In this document: positions 58,586 through 64,000 of the stretch, one piece after another | Layout: each line of letters opens with the position of its first letter | Numbering within the stretch: the first letter of the stretch is position 1 | Source of the DNA: Halorubrum laminariae | GTDB lineage: Archaea; Halobacteriota; Halobacteria; Halobacteriales; Haloferacaceae | Direction of reading: 5' to 3' | DNA length: 64,000 nucleotides | NCBI RefSeq assembly: GCF_024494655.1 | Contig: NZ_JANHDL010000010.1 | Location: forward strand, 1-64,000 | The notes under the pieces: model-generated | Seen by the model: only the letters and a program-made list of their open reading frames with translations | What the model was told of the DNA's origin: nothing | The model's database searches: none | Program-made: the position numbers and the translations under genes

Positions 58586-59077
58586 ATGCACATGGTAATT
58601 TACGCTCTGGTAGAAGAATCGACCCACGACGACGCACTGGCCAGCGGAAAGTCGGTGTTCGACCGCCTGGTCGGCGCGGACCCACACGCCGGCGCAGTCT
58701 TCGACTACCACGTGACGTTCGATGAGGAGGACACGTCCGTTGCGGGGAAGGCGCGATGGGGTGAATTGCCGACTGCAGCCCCCGTCGACTCCGATGCCGG
58801 CCAAGACCTGCTTGAGCGTGGCTGGGAGGCGACGAAAGAGGAGTTCGAGCGGAATCTCGACCGGGTGAAAGAGGCCATCGACGAGCTCTCCGATGAGGAG
58901 ATCATGCGCGACGAAGATCTCGCTCGGCACGCCTTCCACCAGGTTGGCGCCTACGACGGGCCAACGATCTTCCTGTACAACGAATATGCGAACGGGATCC
59001 GTCACCGTGAGCAGCTGGATCGAGTGCTGGAGGAGAGCGAGGAGCTCTGGATCGTGCCCGCCGACGTCCACTTCTAA
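58586..59077 (+). CDS. Conserved haloarchaeal hypothetical, 163 aa
   Basis: MHMVIYALVEESTHDDALAS then GKSVFDRLVGADPHAGAVFD: an alpha/beta domain with a ferredoxin-like feel. The middle has helices (KEEFERNLDRVKEAIDELSD) and the end YDGPTIFLYNEYANGIRHRE. ATG at 58586 is preferred to 58517, whose extra 23 residues look non-coding. Followed 3 nt later by the zinc-ribbon protein, so probably co-transcribed. Function unknown. Confidence 0.65.
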   Translation: MHMVIYALVEESTHDDALASGKSVFDRLVGADPHAGAVFDYHVTFDEEDTSVAGKARWGELPTAAPVDSDAGQDLLERGWEATKEEFERNLDRVKEAIDELSDEEIMRDEDLARHAFHQVGAYDGPTIFLYNEYANGIRHREQLDRVLEESEELWIVPADVHF

Positions 59078-59080
59078 CAG

Positions 59081-59446
59081 ATGTCCCGGATCACAAACTG
59101 GAAGCGCGAGAGCCGCACGCCCACACTCGCATACCGGAATACCGAGACCGGCGCTCGGGCGGTCTTACACCGAGCGCCGGATTCATACCGCTACAAGTGG
59201 CGTGGCGTAATCCTCGTCGACGGCTACCCAGTGTGGTCGCGGGGGTACGAGACGAAGGACGCGAAATCGTTCCGTGACGAGCTCCGTGACCGGCCAGCGC
59301 CCGAACTGAGTTGTCCCGAGTGTCCGAACAGCGATATAGCAATCGGTGGGAAAACGGCTGACGGTGCGAAGGTTCAGCGCTGGGTCGAGTGTCGGAACTG
59401 TGGGTACGAAACATCCTCGCGAATCGTGTACGGCGCCGAGCGCTGA
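59081..59446 (+). CDS. Zinc-ribbon protein, 121 aa
   Basis: Residues 1-65 hold repeated short beta strands (RAVLHRAPDSYRYKWRGVIL), and residues about 73-115 a zinc ribbon with CPECPNSDIAIGGKTADGAK and CRNCGYETSSR. Four cysteines in two C-x2-C pairs about 30 residues apart. It starts 3 nt after 58586's stop. Small, probably nucleic-acid-binding protein. Confidence 0.7.
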   Translation: MSRITNWKRESRTPTLAYRNTETGARAVLHRAPDSYRYKWRGVILVDGYPVWSRGYETKDAKSFRDELRDRPAPELSCPECPNSDIAIGGKTADGAKVQRWVECRNCGYETSSRIVYGAER

Positions 59447-59523
59447 TTGATAGGAGCGTATCTGCGGTGACGTTTATTTTGGGCCGGAATGGGTGGCCCG
59501 TCTCAATCGGGCCAGATTCACAG

Positions 59524-59919
59524 ATGAGTCTGGAAGTCATCGACCGCCACAGCGAAGCACTGTTCGAGTTCCTCTGGTGTCCCGTCTGCGGGCACGAGAT
59601 ATTCAGTCACATTCCGTTCGAAGGTGTGTTCTGCAAGAACTGCAACACACAGGTCGAACTCCAAGAATCCCGAGAGACACGCGGCTACGAGGAGGCCGTG
59701 CTCGCCTGCTTCGACACCCACTCAACGTGGAACCTCCACGTCGACGAAAAGCTCCGTCGCGATCTACCCGATGGGTCGGCACGGGTGAAGATCCTCGGCG
59801 CACCGGGTGCCTACGAGGTCGACTGGTGGAGTCCAGCACCCGGCGATGACTGGCAGCCGGTCGAGCGTGGTGAATTCGATGAGGTCGACGAACCAGCCGA
59901 TATCTCCCATCTCGCGTAG
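59524..59919 (+). CDS. Conserved haloarchaeal zinc-ribbon protein, 131 aa
   Basis: MSLEVIDRHSEALFEFLWCP then VCGHEIFSHIPFEGVFCKNC: CPVC and CKNC form a zinc ribbon at about residues 19-41. The rest is soluble (VDEKLRRDLPDGSARVKILG). ATG at 59524 is chosen because the upstream extension does not look like protein. I recall this as a conserved haloarchaeal DUF but cannot name it safely. Confidence 0.7.
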   Translation: MSLEVIDRHSEALFEFLWCPVCGHEIFSHIPFEGVFCKNCNTQVELQESRETRGYEEAVLACFDTHSTWNLHVDEKLRRDLPDGSARVKILGAPGAYEVDWWSPAPGDDWQPVERGEFDEVDEPADISHLA

Positions 59920-59939
59920 GGGCAAGCAGTCCCTGTGAC

Positions 59940-59970
59940 TGTTTTTCACCCCCTGAGGGGTGCGGGGGTG
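59940..59970 (+). promoter_or_regulatory. T-run plus G/C hairpin leader, copy e
   Basis: TGTTTTTCACCCCCTGAGGG GTGCGGGGGTG lies 29 nt before the ATG at 59999. CACCCCCT pairs with AGGGGTG, and the last GGGGGTG could compete for the same C-run, so two alternative stems are possible. Confidence 0.65.
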
Positions 59971-59998
59971 CTCGAACGAGTAGCTCCCGAACAGACCA

Positions 59999-60400
59999 AT
60001 GAGTAGACCTAGCGACACACACTCGATTGAACAGACACACCCAGCGAGCGACTGCGACATCGCCTACGTCGGGTATCGGCAGAGCGGGCAGGCTATCGTT
60101 GAGAAACGTCCCGGCCAAGAACGGCTCACACCAGAGCGGAGTCTCGCGCTGGTGAATCACAGTCCCTCGGGATTCGAATGGGGATATGGTGGTAGTGGTC
60201 CGGCACAACTCGCGCTCGCACTCCTCCTCGACTACACAGGTGACGAAGCGTTCGCCCTCGACCACTACCAGGCATTCAAAACCGAGGTCGTGAGCCAACT
60301 GGACTGTGCTGGGTCTGCTGGACGCTGGCGACTCACCGGGGCCGAGATCGACGCAATCCTTCACGAAACACCCGGCGAGCCGGCCGCACCGTCCATCTGA
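59999..60400 (+). CDS. DUF6166-like protein, 133 aa (paralog of 61467)
   Basis: IAYVGYRQSGQAIVEKRPGQ, LALVNHSPSGFEWGYGGSGP, AQLALALLLDYTGDEAFALD and FKTEVVSQL follow the DUF6166 pattern (from memory). It aligns well with residues 20-130 of the protein at 61467. A hairpin leader sits 29 nt before the start. Function unknown. Confidence 0.75.
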   Translation: MSRPSDTHSIEQTHPASDCDIAYVGYRQSGQAIVEKRPGQERLTPERSLALVNHSPSGFEWGYGGSGPAQLALALLLDYTGDEAFALDHYQAFKTEVVSQLDCAGSAGRWRLTGAEIDAILHETPGEPAAPSI

Positions 60401-60423
60401 ATATCAATCACCGAAGGTAACCC

Positions 60424-60702
60424 ATGTCAGAACATACCCAACCATCTCGTGCGGATGACGAATCGACCGCAGCCAGTGAACAGACGACACGAACGGAGTA
60501 CGTCGAACGCAGTGACGTCGGCGTCTCCCTCACCGTGAAGCTTACTCGCGGGACGGGCACCCGCGATCAGGACAAAATCGTGGCCAAAGCGAAAGGCAAG
60601 ACTCTCGAAGACGCTCGCGAGGACATGGAGATTCTTCGGGAGTACATCCACGATCTCGCTGAGGACGCCCGCCAGATCCAACCCGAGGAAGAAGACGAGT
60701 AA
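60424..60702 (+). CDS. Small protein, DUF7389-like, 92 aa
   Basis: A disordered N-terminus, then VSLTVKLTRGTGTRDQDKIV and AKAKGKTLEDAREDMEILRE: a short beta strand followed by helices. Recalls the small DUF7389 family of haloarchaeal plasmids (name from memory). It may be a DNA- or protein-binding RHH/AbrB-like module. Follows 59999 by 23 nt, so likely the same transcript. Confidence 0.6.
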   Translation: MSEHTQPSRADDESTAASEQTTRTEYVERSDVGVSLTVKLTRGTGTRDQDKIVAKAKGKTLEDAREDMEILREYIHDLAEDARQIQPEEEDE

Positions 60703-60751
60703 CGGCGGGGGCTGTTTTTTGTCGCCTCAGCAGTGACGGAGGCGATCATCA

Positions 60752-60973
60752 GTGAGCAATCCAGACGGTCAAACAACAGACGCAAGCGATCTTTCGCCAG
60801 AACAACGGCTCGAGCCATCGAATACGCGACTCATCAACGCTGGTATCGTGACGATCAACAATATGGAGACGCTGCGAGCCTGCGTCGCCTACGAGAACGC
60901 GAATCAGCAACGGGTCCAGATCCTCCGCCAGCTTGAACAGCGGGCCAGCGAACTCCGCGCACAAGACGATTGA
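60752..60973 (+). CDS. Small helical protein, 73 aa
   Basis: GTG start at 60752. LSPEQRLEPSNTRLINAGIV and TINNMETLRACVAYENANQQ then RVQILRQLEQRASELRA: helical, coiled-coil at the end, no motif. Follows a T-run (CTGTTTTTTG) at about 60711. Function unknown. Confidence 0.5.
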   Translation: MSNPDGQTTDASDLSPEQRLEPSNTRLINAGIVTINNMETLRACVAYENANQQRVQILRQLEQRASELRAQDD

Positions 60974-61026
60974 CCCAACGCCCGGAGGTGTCTGTCGGAG
61001 CCTCGGTGGGTGGAGGCTCAATCCAG

Positions 61027-61326
61027 ATGAGCGATCGACCAGAGATCGAGATTCAACGACAGACCGCATTCGGTGACGATGGCCAACTCGAAGTAACCGA
61101 AACAAGCGTCGAGACCTCGCTTGAGGACTTCGGCGCTGACGTGGATCATCGTGACCGGGATTCACGTCTTGATCAGCCCGAGGCGTGTGAGTTCGGCGTC
61201 GACGATCGACCCGAAGTTGAGCAAACATCCGAGGGAGATCAGTCAACACTCTTCGCTGATACGGACGAGGATCAGCAGACCCTCGCTGGCGACGATGCAG
61301 CCGCTCGCTGTCTCTTCGAAGAATAG
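61027..61326 (+). CDS. Acidic hypothetical protein, 99 aa
   Basis: Start at 61027 (MSDRPEIEIQRQTAFGDDGQ) is supported by GGAGG 9 nt upstream; a TTG at 60970 would overlap the previous gene by 4 nt. The protein is strongly acidic and probably disordered or intrinsically extended (DVDHRDRDSRLDQPEACEFG, EGDQSTLFADTDEDQQTLAG). Ends with CLFEE. Function unknown. Confidence 0.55.
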   Translation: MSDRPEIEIQRQTAFGDDGQLEVTETSVETSLEDFGADVDHRDRDSRLDQPEACEFGVDDRPEVEQTSEGDQSTLFADTDEDQQTLAGDDAAARCLFEE

Positions 61327-61412
61327 GCTTGCCTCTATCAGTTGGTTGTCTGATGAATTGTTATACTGAATTCTAACTTTGAAGCGACGTTGAGGGTCTA
61401 ATAGCCGGTGGT

Positions 61413-61443
61413 GGTTTTTCGACCCCCAGCAGGGGTGCGGGGA
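61413..61443 (+). promoter_or_regulatory. T-run plus G/C hairpin leader, copy f
   Basis: GTTTTTCGACCCCCAGCAGG GGTGCGGGGA lies 24 nt before the ATG at 61467. Same layout as copy e before its paralog 59999, suggesting duplication of leader and gene together. Confidence 0.65.
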
Positions 61444-61466
61444 ATCCGAACGCCCGCATTCAACCG

Positions 61467-62153
61467 ATGGAGACGAATTCGACTACCGACCCACGAGCAG
61501 TCGTACAGGATACGGATGAGCGATGTCAGGCGAGTACAGACCGCGTCGAGTACGTCGGGATGCGTGTCGACGGAACGCCAGTTGTCCTGAACCTCACCGC
61601 ACACGAACGCCTCTCCCCCCATCAAAGTCTCGGTCTCGTGCGGCATAGCCCGGCGGGATTCGACTGGGGCTACGTCGGGAGCGGACCGGCACAGCTCGCC
61701 TGTGCGCTCCTCCTCGATTATACCGACGACGAAACTGTCGCCCAGCATCACTACATCCAGTTCCGCAACGACGTGGTCAGTCAGCTGGTGTGTGATGGCC
61801 CGGCCGACTGCTGGCACCTCACCGGGGAGGATATCGAGGCGGCACTCGCTGAATTCGAAGAGTACCGAGCACTCACGCCAGATGGTGGGACGCCGTCATC
61901 GTCACTACCGGCGAACTGGAGTGCGGTGAGCCGGACAGATCGGACAGTCTTCCAACGTCGGGATATCGACCACTACGTCGTCCTCGCCGAAGGGAGCGAG
62001 GAGTGGTTGATCATACTTTGTGCGCAGGGGGACCGGGCGTATCCCGCCCCACTCGACCATCGAACACTTCCGGTCGAGAACAATCCTGCTTCAACCGTGC
62101 AGGCACTCGTCGCTGAGAGTAACGATCTCGTCGAGCCAGAGGAGGACATCTGA
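61467..62153 (+). CDS. DUF6166-like protein with C-terminal extension, 228 aa
   Basis: Residues 25-130 are paralogous to 59999 (VEYVGMRVDGTPVVLNLTAH, VRHSPAGFDWGYVGSGPAQL, FRNDVVSQL). Residues 140-225 form an extra beta-rich domain (RTDRTVFQRRDIDHYVVLAE, ERLIILCAQGDR-type) similar to the FQRR/Y-V-x-x-x-G pattern found again in the protein at 62305. It overlaps the next gene by 3 nt (TGATG). Possibly a fused version of two modules that occur apart nearby. Function unknown. Confidence 0.75.
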   Translation: METNSTTDPRAVVQDTDERCQASTDRVEYVGMRVDGTPVVLNLTAHERLSPHQSLGLVRHSPAGFDWGYVGSGPAQLACALLLDYTDDETVAQHHYIQFRNDVVSQLVCDGPADCWHLTGEDIEAALAEFEEYRALTPDGGTPSSSLPANWSAVSRTDRTVFQRRDIDHYVVLAEGSEEWLIILCAQGDRAYPAPLDHRTLPVENNPASTVQALVAESNDLVEPEEDI

Positions 62154-62308
62154 TGGAGAACATCCGACTCTCGCGGGCCACGTACCAACTCATCGAACGC
62201 GCCGTCACGGCGCTGGAGTGCATCGGCCGAGAACTCGAGCGATACAACGACCGGCATGAGCGAACAGCTGGGAAAGACACAGATGAGACGAATCCCAGCG
62301 AATCATGA
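62153..62308 (+). CDS. Small protein, 51 aa
   Basis: ATG at 62153 overlaps the stop of 61467, and its own stop overlaps the ATG at 62305, so it lies in a tightly coupled operon. Sequence MENIRLSRATYQLIERAVTA, then LECIGRELERYNDRHERTAG: helical, basic/acidic mix. The coupling on both sides supports it as a real gene. Function unknown. Confidence 0.6.
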   Translation: MENIRLSRATYQLIERAVTALECIGRELERYNDRHERTAGKDTDETNPSES

Positions 62309-62841
62309 CTGACGAAGCGACGCTTGACTACTTCGAGGGCGAGAATTCAGCCGGTGAGTCTCGCTCGCTCACGCTGGAAGAGCGACTCCTCGCCCCGATA
62401 TCCCCGTCCATCGGTCTGCGGGTGATTCCCGGTCGCGAGGATCCGCTCTATCTCCAAAATCGGGGAACAGAACGGTATCTTTTCCGCGACGATCACGACC
62501 GGTGGTTCATCCTTCAACCCTCGGCGAAGGACTCAGAAGAGGCGTTCGTCCGCTGGGTGTATCTCCCAGCAGACCGGCCCGAACGGCTGGCACAGTCAGC
62601 GCTTCGTCGACGGACAGTGACCGGCTATGATTATGTTCAGCGGTCGGCCGCACCAGATCCAGTCAGGTCGACGGTGACGGCGATGTTCGTCACGGAACGC
62701 TGGCCTGAGACCGCCTACGAGTGTGGGTCGTGTGAGACGCTGTTCGACACGTCACGAGAGCACGCCCTCCACTGCTGGGACGACCATCCGTGGGTGCCAA
62801 ATCCTGAACAGGTGCGCCGTCGACGCGAAGCCGACGAGTGA
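62305..62841 (+). CDS. C2H2-like zinc-finger protein, 178 aa
   Basis: An N-terminal soluble domain (LYLQNRGTERYLFRDDHDRW, FILQPSAKDSEEAFVRW) precedes a short zinc finger near the C-terminus: CGSCETLFDTSREHALHCWD then DHPWV, with a C-x2-C pair and His residues. Coupled by ATGA to the 51-residue gene. Last gene before inverted-repeat copy 4. Function unknown. Confidence 0.65.
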   Translation: MTDEATLDYFEGENSAGESRSLTLEERLLAPISPSIGLRVIPGREDPLYLQNRGTERYLFRDDHDRWFILQPSAKDSEEAFVRWVYLPADRPERLAQSALRRRTVTGYDYVQRSAAPDPVRSTVTAMFVTERWPETAYECGSCETLFDTSREHALHCWDDHPWVPNPEQVRRRREADE

Positions 62842-62881
62842 ATTGAAGAGCCGAAGCCAGGTGTCGGGACCGTCCAGATGA

Positions 62882-62922
62882 TTAACCAACAGTACTGGAT
62901 TTTTGGGTAGAATGTTGGTTAA
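62882..62922. repeat. Inverted repeat TTAACCAACA-N21-TGTTGGTTAA, copy 4
   Basis: Arms 62882-62891 and 62913-62922, spacer 21 nt, 40 nt after a stop codon. A T-run (GTTGTTTTTG) follows. Confidence 0.9.
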
Positions 62923-62925
62923 GAG

Positions 62926-62957
62926 GTTGTTTTTGCGCCCGTGAGAGGGGCGCAGGG
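62926..62957 (+). promoter_or_regulatory. T-run plus G/C hairpin leader, copy g
   Basis: TTGTTTTTGCGCCCGTGAGA GGGGCGCAGGGC lies about 53 nt before the ATG at 63010. GCGCCC pairs with GGGGCGC. Unlike other copies it directly follows an inverted-repeat element. Confidence 0.55.
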
Positions 62958-63009
62958 CGCGTGATGAGAGCGCTGTCGCGGGTGACGAATTCAATTTCGA
63001 GGAGACAAG

Positions 63010-64000
63010 ATGAAAGACCCAGAATCCAGAACCGTGTTCGCCGGCGTCGACGGACGAACCGATACAGAACTACCCGACTGGTACCGCCGGAAGAAAACGG
63101 TCGACGAACCGAAGTCCTTCGCCGAGACGATTCGTGACCTCCCCCAGGCCGTCGAGACGACAGTCGCATACCGGAATCCCTACTCCGACGAGTGGGTCGA
63201 AACGGATCGCTTCAACGCCTTAGTCGAGCCGACGAGAGCGCGCGACCACGCGACAGACGATGAGCCCGGCGCAGACCCATTATTTCACGTCCCCACGGAC
63301 AGTTACGCGATCATCAACCCGGTGGACGTGTACAGGCCCTTGGAAGAGGTCCTTCGCGAGGAGACCATCGACGGGACGCCGCTGGATGACGTGATGTTCG
63401 GCGAAATCCGGCGCTACCGGGGCGGTGGCGAGGTCCATATGGACGTGATGTTCGACGGCCTCGAAGTCCGGCTTCCCGGCCGGGCGGACCCGATCACGAT
63501 GGCCGTGACCTCCGGCTACGACTTCTTCGGTGAGCACGCAGTCTACGTAGAGGGATTCGCTCAGGACGGGTACTGCTCGAATTCGATGCGCTCGCTCACC
63601 GATAAGGAGGTCATCAAGCACGTCGGGGACGTTCGGGACTTCCGGACCTGGTGGGAAGAGATTCTCGCACAGGTCGAGCTCGTCGCTGACGATCTCTTCG
63701 AGTTCATCCGAGATGCGCAGGAGATTGATCTCGAGTTCTCCGAGCTCCCGTTCACCGTCACCGAATTTTACAGCCTGCTGGGATTCCCGGACTATCTCGC
63801 AGAGCGTGCTGCCGAGGACGCCGAAGCGAACGCAGCGTCGCCGTTTGCAATCGATATGTGGACGCTGCACTCCGGCGCGACATACGCGCTCACCCACTTT
63901 TTCCAGGGGAAAGAGGGCACGTCCCTCGACCAGTACGTCCGCGTTGCGAACGACATCCTGTTCAACCCGGAGGGCACCATCGAGCGCGTCGAACGAGCCT
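63010..64000 (+). CDS. Conserved haloarchaeal protein, DUF932-like, partial (runs off the end)
   Basis: ATG at 63010, with GGAGA 6 nt upstream, opens a frame that continues to the window edge (330 codons visible, 3' end missing). MKDPESRTVFAGVDGRTDTE, FHVPTDSYAIINPVDVYRPL, EEVLREETIDGTPLDDVMFG, and YDFFGEHAVYVEGFAQDGYC then SNSMRSLTDKEVIKHVGDV are the conserved blocks of a large haloarchaeal plasmid protein family related to DUF932. Residues 155-330 include LHSGATYALTHFFQGKEGTS and DQYVRVANDILFNPEGTIE. Function unknown; similar proteins are found on plasmids and in viruses. Confidence 0.8.
   Translation, partial: MKDPESRTVFAGVDGRTDTELPDWYRRKKTVDEPKSFAETIRDLPQAVETTVAYRNPYSDEWVETDRFNALVEPTRARDHATDDEPGADPLFHVPTDSYAIINPVDVYRPLEEVLREETIDGTPLDDVMFGEIRRYRGGGEVHMDVMFDGLEVRLPGRADPITMAVTSGYDFFGEHAVYVEGFAQDGYCSNSMRSLTDKEVIKHVGDVRDFRTWWEEILAQVELVADDLFEFIRDAQEIDLEFSELPFTVTEFYSLLGFPDYLAERAAEDAEANAASPFAIDMWTLHSGATYALTHFFQGKEGTSLDQYVRVANDILFNPEGTIERVERA

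Noticed and set aside
1..64000. tRNA or rRNA genes, including a tRNA attachment site for the integrase
   Set aside because: No cloverleaf or rRNA-like stretch was found by eye; a covariance-model search was not possible.

Overview
The window is from a haloarchaeon (class Halobacteria). The proteins are strongly acidic, the coding DNA is G+C rich, promoters are archaeal TATA boxes (several about 27 nt before a start codon, as in leaderless transcripts), several predicted exported proteins carry Tat-type twin-arginine lipoprotein signals, and the window encodes its own TATA-binding protein (26416-26976) and TFB (46677-47603). No rRNA, tRNA, ribosomal protein or central metabolism gene was seen. 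The content is that of a plasmid, megaplasmid or integrated conjugative element.

Layout. (1) 1-7 kb: an HTH / conserved hypothetical / tyrosine recombinase operon (2058-4291), a coiled-coil membrane protein, a Fic/Doc-like protein facing a 34-residue ORF, and a PadR gene fragment. (2) 7-25 kb: about 28 mostly single, mostly small membrane or lipoprotein genes in both orientations, with one ABC transporter pair (10174-12557). Many gaps hold diverged copies of a roughly 90-bp repeat whose left motif was seen only in plus orientation. (3) 25-28.3 kb: a truncated regulator, a PadR regulator, a small histone-fold protein, TBP, and exonuclease VII subunits XseA (with a C-terminal membrane anchor) and XseB. 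(4) 28.5-40.6 kb: a tightly packed conjugation operon: RHH-like regulator, VirB2-like small membrane protein, large surface protein, Tat lipoprotein, polytopic VirB6-like protein, a VirB3/VirB4-N-like protein, a VirB4 ATPase and a 1461-residue VirD4/TraG-like ATPase with a nuclease-like region. Five short direct repeats follow (40691-40955). (5) 41-47.6 kb: a prim-pol-like protein, small proteins, an HTH/PIN pair, an OB-fold RPA-like protein and TFB. (6) 47.6-51.9 kb: a second stretch of the single-gene array with the best preserved repeats, including two identical 89-bp copies. (7) 51.9-64 kb: plasmid-type conserved haloarchaeal proteins plus a metal regulator / Zn-Cd type P-type ATPase pair (54752-57934), running off the right edge in a conserved hypothetical gene.

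Four copies of an inverted repeat, TTAACCAACA-N21-TGTTGGTTAA, occur at 28.3, 42.9, 52.8 and 62.9 kb, each just after a stop codon, with an invariant 21-base spacer of unrelated sequence. In the right half, seven genes start shortly after a T-run plus G/C hairpin leader.

The most unusual feature is the single-gene array. Small membrane-protein genes in either orientation are separated by one repeat family whose ends occur in interchangeable versions. This looks like a recombination-built cassette array, though a shared transcription signal or a small non-autonomous element cannot be excluded from one sequence. All family names are from memory of sequence patterns; no database search was done.
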